Positions 50,028-59,229 of a DNA stretch of 63,396 nucleotides are shown piece after piece. This stretch comes from Chloroflexota bacterium. Lineage in GTDB: Bacteria > Chloroflexota > Anaerolineae > Promineifilales > Promineifilaceae. Positions within the stretch are counted from its first letter, which is position 1. Every line of letters begins with the position of its first letter. A program made the translations under genes and the position numbers. Below the pieces are notes generated by a model. It saw only the letters and a list, made by a program, of their open reading frames with translations, was not told the DNA's origin and ran no database searches. The stretch spans positions 1 to 63,396 of the forward strand of contig JABFFZ010000023.1 of the NCBI GenBank assembly GCA_013112725.1. Direction: 5' to 3'.

Positions 50028-51620
50028 ATGGACAGTACCCACAACTACCTCATTGTTAGTGATTTTCATTTGAGCGAAGGGTGTAATCCCATCACCGGCC
50101 TGATTCACCCCAATGAAGATTTCTTCCAAGACGTGCCTTTTGCGCAGCTGATTGCCCATCATGTGCGCCTCAGCCGTGACCCGGAAGCCGCGCACTTTTA
50201 CCAGAAACCGTGGCGGCTGGTCATCAACGGCGATTTGTTTGACTTTTTGCAGGTCACATCGTTGCCGCCAGAAGGGGAGGCGCTCACGGCCGTGACCGGC
50301 AAAAAATACCACAAAGAGCTGAGCAGTAACGAACAGCTGTATGGGTTGGGCACGGAAGAAAAGGCCATCGTCTGGAAGCTGGAAACAATTGCCAGTGGGC
50401 ATCCGCTCTTTTTCCAGGCGCTCGGCTGGTTCCTGGCGCATCCGGGCAACCAGATCATTTTGATGCGCGGCAACCATGACGTGGAAATTGCCTGGGAAGG
50501 GGTGCAGGCGCGGCTGCGGTCACTGCTGGCAGAAGCCTATGAAACGTGGGCAAAAAGCCACAACAGCGAACACCCATTGCCCCATCTGGACGACATGCCC
50601 CAGACGCTGGCAACCGATATAGTCGCCGGCCAGGTGCGTTTCCCTAAAAAATTTCTTTACCAGCGCGACCTGTTTTATATTGAACACGGCTGCCAGTATG
50701 ACCCGGTCAACTTTTTTAACGACTTTGCTGACCCGCGCCTGATTGATGAACAAGGACAGGTGCAGGAGATGATCGAACTGCCAGAAGGCTCTTTGTTTGT
50801 ACGCTACTTTTTTAATGAGGTCGAAGCCATTCATCCTTTTGCTGACAATTTCAAGCCAATCACCCGCTATTTTTTCTGGTTGTTGGCCAACGCACCGGGC
50901 CAACTGGCGGATTTTGTTCAGGTTATGCTGCGCTACCGGGAAGCGCGCAAACAGGTAAACGTGAAGGTCAAAAAGAGAGTGAAATACCAGCAGCAGGCAA
51001 ACGGCCGTACCATCCCCGATCCCTTTCTGGCCCCGCTGCAAGACATTCAGGAAGGCATCCGGGAGATGATGGCGGCTGATTCCAAACGGACGACCCGGCG
51101 CATGATCGGCAGTATCTTGCTGGCGCTGTTGGCGCTGCTGCTGTTGGCTGGCGCGGTACGCGCCCTGGCTGTAGGGGAATATGGGTTGGTGGTGGCGGTA
51201 TTGTTCTTTACGGCCGTTTGCCTTTTTGCCAGCGGCGCCCTCTTTCAATCGCTCAACCAGTTGCTGGACAGCCCCTACCTGTACACAGCGGCACAAGAAG
51301 TAGCGGCACTGCTCAACAGCCGTCCCGCCCCCTACATCGGCCCTGTGCGCTACTTCATCTTCGGCCACGACCACGCTGCCCGCCTGATGCTGCTAGACAA
51401 TACCGCCGACCCACACCGACCCGATTACCGCCAATGGTACGCTAACACCGGTTCCTGGATCCCCGTTTTCAGCCAAGCGGAGCAGCTCACCCGCCCCGCT
51501 GCTCACCTCACTTTTCTGCGGTTGGCACCATCGCGTCTGGCAGACGGCAACGACATGCCGGAACTGCTGCGCTGGTCAGAAGAGGCCAACGCCCCCCGCC
51601 CCGTCCGTCTTTTTGGATGA
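50028..51620 (+). CDS. Calcineurin-like metallophosphoesterase with membrane segment
   Basis: Protein of 530 residues from ATG 50028 (MDSTHNYLIVSDFHLSEGCN). Metal-binding motifs are DFHLSEG, INGDLFDFLQ, MRGNHDVEI, a middle EHGCQYDPVN and the late FIFGHDHAARLML. A pair of membrane helices (LLALLALLLLAGAVRALA and GLVVAVLFFTAVCLFASGAL, about 365-420) is inserted between the phosphoesterase halves, so the enzyme is membrane-bound with both halves on one side. LpxH-like, YbbF-like and nucleotidase roles are all possible; the substrate is unknown. Confidence 0.87.
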   Translation: MDSTHNYLIVSDFHLSEGCNPITGLIHPNEDFFQDVPFAQLIAHHVRLSRDPEAAHFYQKPWRLVINGDLFDFLQVTSLPPEGEALTAVTGKKYHKELSSNEQLYGLGTEEKAIVWKLETIASGHPLFFQALGWFLAHPGNQIILMRGNHDVEIAWEGVQARLRSLLAEAYETWAKSHNSEHPLPHLDDMPQTLATDIVAGQVRFPKKFLYQRDLFYIEHGCQYDPVNFFNDFADPRLIDEQGQVQEMIELPEGSLFVRYFFNEVEAIHPFADNFKPITRYFFWLLANAPGQLADFVQVMLRYREARKQVNVKVKKRVKYQQQANGRTIPDPFLAPLQDIQEGIREMMAADSKRTTRRMIGSILLALLALLLLAGAVRALAVGEYGLVVAVLFFTAVCLFASGALFQSLNQLLDSPYLYTAAQEVAALLNSRPAPYIGPVRYFIFGHDHAARLMLLDNTADPHRPDYRQWYANTGSWIPVFSQAEQLTRPAAHLTFLRLAPSRLADGNDMPELLRWSEEANAPRPVRLFG

Positions 51621-51713
51621 TGGGGTTCACCGTGATGCGCGATGTGCGACCAAAGAAATCACGTGTAAAGTAACTGGCAGTGGCTACCAACACCAGCCGT
51701 CGGCTCCCCCATC

Positions 51714-53141
51714 TCACGCCTTATCAGCCATTTCTTCGCCGAAGTCGAGCAGGGCTTTGACACGGCCGTCATCCGGCGCTTCCGCATACACCCGCAAGAC
51801 CGGTTCGGTGCCGGACGGCCGTATCAACAACCAACTGCCATCATTCAGATAATACTTCACGCCATCCACCGTTTGCACATCATCCACCACCACCCCGGCA
51901 ATCGCGTAGGGGGCCGCATCCAGTAATAATTGCACCATCTGCTTCTTTTCCACCGGGCGCGTCAATTTCATGTCCGTTCGCGCATACTGAGCCGGGCCAT
52001 ACTGCGCCAGTAGCTCCTCCACCAACTTATGCAGCGGCATTCTGGCCGCCGCCATCACTTCCAACAGCAGCAGCCCCAGCAGCACGCCGTCTCCTTCCGG
52101 TATGTGCCCTTTAATGCTCATGCCCCCCGATTCTTCACCACCCATCACCACGCCATTAGCGATCATCAAATCGGCAATGTGGTTGAAGCCAACCGGCGTT
52201 TCCACCAGTTCCAACCCATGTTTGGCGGCAATGCGGTCAATCATGCGTGTGGTGGAAACGGTACGCACCACCTTGCCCCGCCAACCGCGATTTTCCAGCA
52301 AATATCGCAGCACCAGCGCAAAAATGCGGTGCGGGTCTACAAAGTTGCCCTGGTTATCCACCGCGCCAATGCGGTCGGCGTCACCATCGGTTGCCAGCCC
52401 CACATCCCAATGCCCGGCCTGAATGGTGGACATGAGCAGCCCCAAATGGCGGGCAATCGGCTCTGGGTGGATGCCGCCAAACCCAGGATTCATCTCATGG
52501 CGAATGTTGTGGACGTAGGTACGGCCGCGCGCCAGCACTTCGCCAATCACCCCTCGCCCCGCGCCATACATACCGTCCGCCACCACGCGCAGTTCACCAC
52601 CGGAAATAATGTCCAGATCAACCAGCGTGCTGAGATGTTCGTAATAAGCCCAGGCCGGGTCAAATTTTTTGATGCGGTCGGTGCGAATGGCTTCCTGCAA
52701 GTCCATTAGATTGGGGCCACGCGCCTCGGCCAGGGCGCTTTCCAGCAGATATTCCACCCGCTTGTGGGCCGCCGGGCTGGCCGAACCGCCGTAGCTGGCC
52801 TTGAGCTTGACGCCATTGTAACGTGGTGGGTTGTGGCTGGCGGTGATCATCACACCGGCGGTGGCCTGCTTGTGCAAAACGGCATAGCTGATGGCCGGCG
52901 TGGGCGTGTCGGCGCGGGCCAGCCAGGTATCAATGCGGTTGGCGGCCATAACACGGGCCACTTCGGCCGCGTACCGGTCAGAAAGGAAACGGGTATCAAA
53001 ACCAATGACCACACTGGGGTTTTGCCCGTTTTCTTCCAACACATAATCGGCAATGGCCTGGGCCACCAGCCGTAAATTGGCAAAGGTAAAGGTTTCACTA
53101 ATGACGGCGCGCCAGCCGTCAGTGCCGAATTTGATAGTCAT
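51714..53141 (-). CDS. Phosphoglucomutase/phosphomannomutase
   Basis: Alpha-D-phosphohexomutase of 475 residues from ATG 53141 (AGGAG five bases upstream). Motifs: KFGTDGWRAVI at the start, the phosphoserine loop MITASHNPPRYNGVK, metal loop DGDADR, sugar-binding GEESGGMS and the phosphate-binding RPSGTEPVLRVY. It interconverts hexose 1- and 6-phosphates; the exact sugar (glucose, mannose or both) is not decided by these motifs. It lies downstream of the glycerate kinase and solute-binding genes on the same strand. Confidence 0.94.
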   Translation of the reverse strand: MTIKFGTDGWRAVISETFTFANLRLVAQAIADYVLEENGQNPSVVIGFDTRFLSDRYAAEVARVMAANRIDTWLARADTPTPAISYAVLHKQATAGVMITASHNPPRYNGVKLKASYGGSASPAAHKRVEYLLESALAEARGPNLMDLQEAIRTDRIKKFDPAWAYYEHLSTLVDLDIISGGELRVVADGMYGAGRGVIGEVLARGRTYVHNIRHEMNPGFGGIHPEPIARHLGLLMSTIQAGHWDVGLATDGDADRIGAVDNQGNFVDPHRIFALVLRYLLENRGWRGKVVRTVSTTRMIDRIAAKHGLELVETPVGFNHIADLMIANGVVMGGEESGGMSIKGHIPEGDGVLLGLLLLEVMAAARMPLHKLVEELLAQYGPAQYARTDMKLTRPVEKKQMVQLLLDAAPYAIAGVVVDDVQTVDGVKYYLNDGSWLLIRPSGTEPVLRVYAEAPDDGRVKALLDFGEEMADKA

Positions 53142-53150
53142 GTTGCTCCT

Positions 53151-53199
53151 GATGCGTGATGCGTGATGCGTGATTGTTTCACGTATCACGCATCACGAG
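53151..53199. repeat. ATGCGTG-word repeat
   Basis: GATGCGTGATGCGTGATGCG and TTTCACGTATCACGCATCAC form a hairpin between the mutase and glycerate kinase genes. Confidence 0.85.
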
Positions 53200-54543
53200 T
53201 TATGGGCTACGAAAAATTAAAGTAAGATCATTTACATTTGTGCCGGTGGGGCCGGTAATGAGCAGGTGGGGGCCATAACCGGCGGCGTCCAGCTTTTGGA
53301 AATAGGAATAACTGTCATTATTGTCTATAAATTGGGGTGCGTTCAGGTGAAGGTTACGGCCGTAACCCACCGTTTCCCCTGTGACCACCGCCCCGGCTGC
53401 ACCGGTAGGGCCGTCGTCGCCATCGGTGGCAAAGGCAGCCACGGCCACATCCGGCCAACCATCCAGGGCAATGGCCGCCGCTAAGGCCAGTTCCAGATTA
53501 CGGCCACCCCACCCGCTGCCGCGCACAGTCACTGTTGTTTCGCCGCCGAGGATGGCGCAGTGGCCGGGCGGCAGCTCTTTGGCAATGGCGGCGGCAAATT
53601 TACCCACTTCTCGCGCTTCCCCCTCTAAATGCGCCGTGAGGATGGTGGCCGTGAATCCTGAATTTTCGGCTGACTGCCGGGCCGCAAGGGCAGCCTGGCG
53701 CACACTGCCGATAATGTGGTTAGTGGGCGCTGGCAACTGGTAATCAGTGTTCGGTAATTGGCAATCGGTAAGGGTGGTGTGGACGGTTTGCCACACGGCC
53801 GTGCCCACCACATCAGCAATGCCATACCGCGCCAGCACCGCCAGCGCATCGTCGGGCGTCTCGTCGGTGAGTACGGTGAGGCCGCTGCCGATGGCCGCCA
53901 GGTCATTGCCGATTACGTCGCTGAGAATGAGGCTGACCACCGGAGCGGGCGCGGCCAGCCGGGCCAGCCCGCCGCCCTTAACGGCATCTAGCTGGCGGCG
54001 CACGGTGTTGAACTCCTGAATGGTGCAGCCGGAGGCAAGCAGCGCCTGGTTCAACGTTTGCCATGCAGGTAAGGGGATGCGAGGTTGGGTAAGTAGAGCT
54101 GAAGCGCCGCCGGAAATCAGGCACAACACCAGATCATCGGCGCGGGTTTGCGCCAGCAGGTTAACAACGGCCGTTGTCGCCTGCACACTCCTTTCCCCCG
54201 CCGTTGGATGGTCGCCAATAAAAAAATAGTAATCGGTAATCGGTAATCGGTGATCGGGGGACAGATGTTTGCTGATGACAATGGCAGCATCAAGCGCGTC
54301 GCCCAAAATGGCAGCGGCGGCCTGAGCCATGGGCACGGCCGCCTTGCCCACACTGATAAGGAAGAGACGGCCGTCGTTCAACTCATAGGTAGTGGCGCCA
54401 ATGGCGATGTGCCGTCCCTGCAGGTGCAGAAAATAAGGGAGCAGGCGGTTGGGTTGCACGGCCGTGAGCGCCGCCTGGATCATGGGACCCATCACGTTAT
54501 CAGCTGTTATAGAAGACAATCTCCCCGTCTCCAAAGCGGCCAT
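53200..54543 (-). CDS. Glycerate 2-kinase (MOFRL/GckA family) with repeat-derived inserts
   Basis: Protein of 447 residues, or 429 from the ATG at 54489. The N-terminal domain shows LFLISVGKAAVPMAQAAAAI and LCLISGGASALLTQP; the MOFRL C-terminal domain shows AILGGETTVTVRGSGWGGRN, LELALAAAIALDG and FATDGDDGPTGAAGAVVTGE. These match D-glycerate 2-kinases that yield 2-phosphoglycerate. Two stretches are translated GATTACC-type word repeats: HRLPITDYYFF before GDHPTAGERS (54227-54260) and TDCQLPNTDYQLP (53731-53770). Both fall in loops between conserved blocks. Confidence 0.9.
   Translation of the reverse strand: MAALETGRLSSITADNVMGPMIQAALTAVQPNRLLPYFLHLQGRHIAIGATTYELNDGRLFLISVGKAAVPMAQAAAAILGDALDAAIVISKHLSPDHRLPITDYYFFIGDHPTAGERSVQATTAVVNLLAQTRADDLVLCLISGGASALLTQPRIPLPAWQTLNQALLASGCTIQEFNTVRRQLDAVKGGGLARLAAPAPVVSLILSDVIGNDLAAIGSGLTVLTDETPDDALAVLARYGIADVVGTAVWQTVHTTLTDCQLPNTDYQLPAPTNHIIGSVRQAALAARQSAENSGFTATILTAHLEGEAREVGKFAAAIAKELPPGHCAILGGETTVTVRGSGWGGRNLELALAAAIALDGWPDVAVAAFATDGDDGPTGAAGAVVTGETVGYGRNLHLNAPQFIDNNDSYSYFQKLDAAGYGPHLLITGPTGTNVNDLTLIFRSP
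53731..53770. repeat. GATTACC-type word repeat inside the glycerate kinase gene
   Basis: GGTAATCAGTGTTCGGTAAT and GGCAATCGGTAA units keep the frame and encode TDCQLPNTDYQLP. Confidence 0.75.
54227..54260. repeat. GATTACC-type tandem repeat inside the glycerate kinase gene
   Basis: Three TAATCGG units and one TGATCGG encode DHRLPITDYY in frame; the same word occurs between genes at 15545-15580 and 43875-43895. Confidence 0.8.
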
Positions 54544-54549
54544 TCCGTC

Positions 54550-55872
54550 TCAGGGATTCAGCGAGGCAATCGCTTCTTCAGCTGCCAACCGGGGCGACTT
54601 TGACAACGTGACCACATCAAACACCGCATCCGCCAACGTCACCATGATCTGATTGCTGGCGGGAAAGGGGTGGGCATCAGCCAGCAGAAGATGCTCGCTG
54701 ATGAAAGGCACATAGGTGTCATCGGTCGGCCAGTAAAAGAACGCACCTTGCCGGGCCGGTAAGAAATTGCTGCGGTAACTCCACTCGCCCAAATTTTCAT
54801 TGTCAATGAGAAAGATGAGCAGGTTGGTGGCTAACTGTCGTTTGGCGGCATCCTGAGAACTAATAGCCCAGGCCCAACCGTTAACCAGCGGCGCTAATGG
54901 GCCCTCCCGGCCGGGGATAGCAGCCGCGCGGAAGGGTTGGCCTGCCTGCCGCTGCCGCAAGAATTGGGTGGCCGATGTTTGGACAAAGGAACTTTGGCCC
55001 GCCTGGAATACCTGCCAGGAATCTTCCAATGTTTGCATTGTACTGCTTTGCGGCAAGATAAAACTGTTGGCACGGCCGTCGCTCAATTCTTGCAACGCCG
55101 CCGCCAGTGGTTCAATTTGCAGTTCCACCTGACCGGCCTCATTCACCAACTGCCCGCCATTATCCAGGTACATCTGCAACAGCAGCGTCGCTCCAGGCGT
55201 GCCCGCCGCCGGAAATACCAGGTGTTGGTTGGGCATGGCGATAAATTGTGTCCAGGTCAGGGGCACCGTTGTAGTCACCAGGGTAGCATCATAAGCCAAC
55301 TGCGGCGCTTGCGTCAGAACAAAAGGGTACCCCATCAACTTACCGCCCACCGAGGCCAGCTTCAGCCCGGCGGGGTACAAATCTTCCAGATAAGTAGCAG
55401 GGATACTATCGTCCAGGGTAAAGATCAACGAGTCGGTTGTAGCCGAAAACAATTGATCGGCGGGCAGCGCCACCAGGTCAGGCAAAATGGTGGGAGCAAT
55501 GGTACGACCGGTCAGCAAATAACTAAGGATGCCACCTTGCCCGGTGGCAGCTTTGGTTTCCACGCGAATGTCCAACTCAGGATGATCGGCGCGGTAGGCA
55601 TTCAGATGAGCGTTTAACGTGGCCTGCCCTGATTCAGAGGCGGCCCAGATTTCCGGGGGCAACCAGACGGTGAGCGTAGTTTTGGTTTGGGTGACGGGGG
55701 TAGCTACGGCAGCATCGGGCGTTAACAAGGGGCCGGGGGTCACGGTGGGGGTGGCTGCGGGGGGGGAAGTGGGCGTGACGGCCGTGCCTGCCCCCTCTTG
55801 CCCCCATAACGAACAGCCGGCCAACACCACCAACCCGGCCAGAATAACCAGTAACGTAATCAGGCTTCGCAT
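54550..55872 (-). CDS. Extracellular solute-binding lipoprotein (family 1)
   Basis: Protein of 440 residues with lipobox LVVLAGCS (Cys20), a Thr/Pro/Val linker, then the cluster-B fold of sugar-type binding proteins: TTLTVWLPPEIWAASESGQA, HPELDIRVETKAATGQGGIL, MGYPFVLTQAPQLAYDATLV and a closing LADAVFDVVTLSKSPRLAAE. No permease or ATPase gene is next to it; another binding protein lies upstream and glycerate kinase six bases downstream of its stop. It may deliver a ligand to a distant ABC importer or act as a signal receptor. The linker is longer than usual. Confidence 0.85.
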   Translation of the reverse strand: MRSLITLLVILAGLVVLAGCSLWGQEGAGTAVTPTSPPAATPTVTPGPLLTPDAAVATPVTQTKTTLTVWLPPEIWAASESGQATLNAHLNAYRADHPELDIRVETKAATGQGGILSYLLTGRTIAPTILPDLVALPADQLFSATTDSLIFTLDDSIPATYLEDLYPAGLKLASVGGKLMGYPFVLTQAPQLAYDATLVTTTVPLTWTQFIAMPNQHLVFPAAGTPGATLLLQMYLDNGGQLVNEAGQVELQIEPLAAALQELSDGRANSFILPQSSTMQTLEDSWQVFQAGQSSFVQTSATQFLRQRQAGQPFRAAAIPGREGPLAPLVNGWAWAISSQDAAKRQLATNLLIFLIDNENLGEWSYRSNFLPARQGAFFYWPTDDTYVPFISEHLLLADAHPFPASNQIMVTLADAVFDVVTLSKSPRLAAEEAIASLNP

Positions 55873-55943
55873 GAGGCCAAGTATAGTGGAATTGGCACGG
55901 CCGTCGAATAAAGTACGCCCCCTCCCAGTCCTCTCAGCCCCTC

Positions 55944-57218
55944 TCAGCGCCGGGCATTTGCCTGGTCAAAGTATTCTTGCGTCATAGCCGCGGCCGTTGC
56001 GGCCGCTTCGGCCACTGTAGCCTGGCCGTAATAGGCGCGCTCCACCTCTTTACCGGCGGTCTCTTCAATGGCTACCCAGGTGGTCATAATGGGCACCTGC
56101 CCCAACACCGGAATGGTATCCAGGAACACCTGACTGCTGGCCGGCAGTTTGGTCGGGTCTAAAAAGGCGGCCGATTGGGCTACCGCTACCAGTGAAGGCA
56201 CAGTGCGCCCGGTTTGGGCAATAATCGTCTGGCCGGGTGCGCTGTTGGCATATTCAATAAACGTCCAGGCCGCCTCTTTATCTTTGGTCAGATTTGCCAT
56301 GCAGTAGGCATCGCTGTGCAAAATGCCACTTTCCCGCTCGCCACGCGGCAGCGGCGCAATGTCCCAGGTGAAGCCGGTGATGGTGCGGAACGTGGGTGTG
56401 GCCCGGCGACTGTCAAAAATCATGGCCAGACGGCCGTTCAAAAAACGGGTCTCGCTATCTTCAGCCGACTCCGCCACCGCATCTGGCGTCACGCCTTCCT
56501 TCAGCCGCAAATCCACCAGCCATTGAAATGCCGCCAGCGATTCCGGACTGTCCAGCGTTAGCCGGGTAGGCCGCTCCCGATCATCCACAATATCGCCGCC
56601 ATTCTGCCAGACAAACGGCGCCAGCCGAAAAAGGTTGGGGTCAATACTGGCGCCATATTGGTCAATAACGCCATCACCATCCAAATCTTTAGTCAACGCC
56701 CGCGCCGCCGCCAGAAAATCATCTCGCGTCCAACCGGGCGCGGGGTAGGGCACAGCTGCGGCATCAAACAAATCTTTGTTGTAATAGACCACCAGGCTGG
56801 AGATATTTTGCGGAATACACCATAGCTGGCCGCCCCACTCAAAAGCGTCAATCGTCTGTTCATAAAAATCCGACGCCTGAATGATTTTGCTCTTATCCAA
56901 GTAAGGCCCAAGCGGTTCCAGACCGCCCTGGGAAGCAAACGAAGCAAACCGGCGATAGTTGATGAGCATCACATCGGGCGGCTGACCGCCGGAAAAATCG
57001 GTGGCTAATCGTTGACGATATTCGCTCTGGCTAGGAATATGGCCTAGCTGAATATCAATTTCCGGGTGTTCGGCTTCAAAAGCCGCCACCAACTGCTCGT
57101 AGGCAGCATACTCTTCGGGGGCGCCAAACACCAGAAAAGTAACAGTGTGCTTTTCAGCTTGTCGGCTGCAAGCAGCAAATAAGCAGATCAAAACGAAGGT
57201 GAACAGCAATTTTTTCAT
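55944..57218 (-). CDS. Sugar-type ABC transporter solute-binding lipoprotein
   Basis: Protein of 424 residues from ATG 57218 (AGGAG upstream), lipobox LFAACS with Cys17. It matches the SBP family 1: TVTFLVFGAPEEYAAYEQLV, FEAEHPEIDIQLGHIPSQSE, PPDVMLINYRRFASFASQGG, WCIPQNISSLVVYYNKDLFD, DLDGDGVIDQYGASIDPNLF and FLNGRLAMIFDSRRATPTFR, with an ESGILHSDAYCMANLTKDKE hinge. Such proteins usually bind oligosaccharides. Permease genes MalF/MalG-like are absent here, so this and the next binding protein are an orphan pair. A nested inverted-repeat element lies just upstream. Confidence 0.92.
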   Translation of the reverse strand: MKKLLFTFVLICLFAACSRQAEKHTVTFLVFGAPEEYAAYEQLVAAFEAEHPEIDIQLGHIPSQSEYRQRLATDFSGGQPPDVMLINYRRFASFASQGGLEPLGPYLDKSKIIQASDFYEQTIDAFEWGGQLWCIPQNISSLVVYYNKDLFDAAAVPYPAPGWTRDDFLAAARALTKDLDGDGVIDQYGASIDPNLFRLAPFVWQNGGDIVDDRERPTRLTLDSPESLAAFQWLVDLRLKEGVTPDAVAESAEDSETRFLNGRLAMIFDSRRATPTFRTITGFTWDIAPLPRGERESGILHSDAYCMANLTKDKEAAWTFIEYANSAPGQTIIAQTGRTVPSLVAVAQSAAFLDPTKLPASSQVFLDTIPVLGQVPIMTTWVAIEETAGKEVERAYYGQATVAEAAATAAAMTQEYFDQANARR

Positions 57219-57248
57219 CGGACTCCTCATGCAGATTGTATGGATTAT

Positions 57249-57342
57249 GTAACGTTCAGACTTGACAAGTTTATTACTAGAGGCGGTTGCCGCAATTCAG
57301 GCATAAAAACTTGTCAAGTCTCCAGAAGAACTGAACGGTTAC
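57249..57342. mobile_element. MITE-like nested inverted-repeat element, second example
   Basis: Outer arms GTAACGTTCAG and CTGAACGGTTAC (one extra base) enclose perfect inner arms AGACTTGACAAGTTT (57258-57272) and AAACTTGTCAAGTCT (57307-57321). The inner arm differs from that at 29413-29427 at three of 15 positions. No ORF. Confidence 0.55.
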
Positions 57343-57418
57343 CGGTTTATGGCGATTACTCGCCTTAATGAGGCCCTAAAATTACATCAATTCTGGACTT
57401 CAGACAAAAAACCAGACT

Positions 57419-57608
57419 ATCCTCAACTCCCGGCAATTAAAATATCGCTCAGGCCACGCTTCGCCCTACGGCTACAGGGGACAAAGCCGGCCTTCGTGGG
57501 CCGGGTTTCAGTCGGCGAAGACCGGCCTTACCTTCTGTTGAGCCTGCACTGAGGTTGCCGAAGTGTGCAGATTTATCTGCCGCATTAAGGAATATGCGAT
57601 TGCCCTGG
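57419..57608 (+). repeat. Dispersed ~200-bp element, copy C
   Basis: Same block order as copy B: GGCAATTAAAATATCGCTCA, GGCTACAGGGGACAAAG, CAGTCGGCGAAG and GTGCAGATTTATCTGCCGCA, ending GCGATTGCCC. With the nested element it fills the gap 57219-57615; no gene is seen there. Confidence 0.85.
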
Positions 57609-57615
57609 CCTTCTG

Positions 57616-58479
57616 TTATTGAGGTATAAATTTCTCCCAGGCGCTATGTTCGGGAAAGAGATGCCAGATGTCCGCATCCAGGGCGCGGATGTAGGTGTGG
57701 TTGTAGCGGGCGTAAGAGGTGCGCTGCACGGCCGTGTCACCCCCCACCTCCTCCACCACCGCCCACCCTAAACGGTCGCGCACAAACGGCTGCTCGCGCC
57801 ACACCAGCCCAAAGCCACGCAATGGCTGGTAAAAACCGTCGGGGGGAATAATAGTGGTATCGCTGACAGGATCACCCGGATCCCATTCATCGGTGAACGC
57901 CTGCCATTTCGGGGAAAACACGTCATCCTCATACAGCACATAAATGAGGTCTTCTTCCCCCACCCAGATCAGCCAGCCATGCTCAAACTGCTGCTCGGCG
58001 GCTGGAGATAACAGCGCGGCATCCTGAGCGCAAATATCAGGCGCGGGCGCAAAGAACCAGGGATGTGGGCAGGTCAAGATAATCTCCACCGTGGCGCTGG
58101 CATACGGTTCGTTTTCGCCGGCCGCAAACAGCATAAAACGCTCCACATTACGCGCCGCTTCGCTGATTGTATACGGCATGGAACCAACGGCAGCTACATC
58201 CCAAAACTGGCCTAATTGCCCGGTAGGCAGCAAATGGTAGAGGGTCACAGTGACGGCATTGGCCGTAACCCAACTCAACTCAATGGTATCACCAGGATCG
58301 GCAATGTCGACGTTAGCCGTAAAGGAAAGAATTTGGGGCGCGGGGTCGGCTTTGGCAATCAGAGGCAGGTAAACGTACCTATTATCGCTCTGGGATTTGG
58401 GCAGTGCAGACACCCAATGAAACCAGATCAGAACGAAAAAAGTGACTAAAAACAGGTGACCGACTGTTTGCTTTTTCAT
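57616..58479 (-). CDS. Exported protein of unknown function
   Basis: Protein of 287 residues from ATG 58479 (MKKQTVGHLFLVTFFVLIWF), a good signal sequence; the longer frame to 58560 would overlap the kinase gene. After it comes YVYLPLIAKADP, a short motif often seen in exported Chloroflexota proteins. Residues 40-140 look like an immunoglobulin-type beta domain (QILSFTANVDIADPGDTIEL; AVTVTLYHLL). The C-terminal part has LIWVGEEDLIYVLYEDD, PDGFYQPLRGFGLVWREQPF and VRDRLGWA, with Trp and aromatic residues suggesting a surface or carbohydrate-binding domain. I do not recognise a family for that part. Confidence 0.7.
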   Translation of the reverse strand: MKKQTVGHLFLVTFFVLIWFHWVSALPKSQSDNRYVYLPLIAKADPAPQILSFTANVDIADPGDTIELSWVTANAVTVTLYHLLPTGQLGQFWDVAAVGSMPYTISEAARNVERFMLFAAGENEPYASATVEIILTCPHPWFFAPAPDICAQDAALLSPAAEQQFEHGWLIWVGEEDLIYVLYEDDVFSPKWQAFTDEWDPGDPVSDTTIIPPDGFYQPLRGFGLVWREQPFVRDRLGWAVVEEVGGDTAVQRTSYARYNHTYIRALDADIWHLFPEHSAWEKFIPQ

Positions 58480-58540
58480 GCCTACAGCATATGCAAACGG
58501 CCATACTCCCACCATAGACGCCCCGTTAATTCGCCCCCAC

Positions 58541-59185
58541 TTAATCCGGGAAGACCACATCCTCCCGCCCCGCTAGTTTCGCCTGAATCCGATCTACCAC
58601 AATGTCCAGATGCTGTGGCCGGTTGACAAAATCCAGGTTCTCGCTGGGAATCACCAGCACCGGGCACAAATCAAAGCGGTGCAGCCACTCCTCATAGAAC
58701 GATTCCAGCAGCGACAGATAATCGGCTGTGATGCCGCTTTCCATGGCCCGCCCCCGCTGCTGAATGCGTACCATCAGCGCCGGTACCGGGCAGTTCAGAT
58801 AAAGCAGCAAATCCGGTTTTGGTAATCCGTTGGCTACCAGATCAAAGGTGTGGCGATAGGCATGGAAGTCACGCTCCGCCAAAGCGCCCAGGTGGTGCAG
58901 CGCCCGCGCGAAGATGTGGGCATCCTCATAGATGCTGCGGTCGGCAATGGCCGAGCGGGGGTCGTGGTATAGTTCCAGATGCTGCGCCGCCCGATGGCCG
59001 ATAAAAAACACCTGCAAATGAAAGGCCCACCGGGCCATGTCCGCATAGAAATCGGGCAAATAGGGATTGTCGCTGACCGATTCGTACCCCACCCGCCACC
59101 CCAGGCGCGCCCCCACTCGCTCCGCCAGCGACGTTTTACCCGCACCAATGTTACCTGCCACTAACACAAAATGCTTTGCACTCAT
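58541..59185 (-). CDS. Deoxynucleoside kinase (dAK/dGK type)
   Basis: Kinase of 214 residues in deoxynucleoside salvage. P-loop GNIGAGKTS at about residues 13-21, catalytic Glu in YESVSDNPYL, the substrate-binding FHLQVFFIGHRAAQHLEL, the DRS motif (AIADRSIYEDAHIFARAL) and the lid arginines RIQQRGRAMESGI. It resembles the Bacillus and Thermus dAK/dGK enzymes; which deoxynucleoside is preferred is unknown. Its 3' end overlaps only spurious upstream codons of the next exported gene. Confidence 0.93.
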   Translation of the reverse strand: MSAKHFVLVAGNIGAGKTSLAERVGARLGWRVGYESVSDNPYLPDFYADMARWAFHLQVFFIGHRAAQHLELYHDPRSAIADRSIYEDAHIFARALHHLGALAERDFHAYRHTFDLVANGLPKPDLLLYLNCPVPALMVRIQQRGRAMESGITADYLSLLESFYEEWLHRFDLCPVLVIPSENLDFVNRPQHLDIVVDRIQAKLAGREDVVFPD

Positions 59186-59229
59186 ACGACAATTTTACCC
59201 TGAATCCTCAATCATAATTCTACAGGCAC

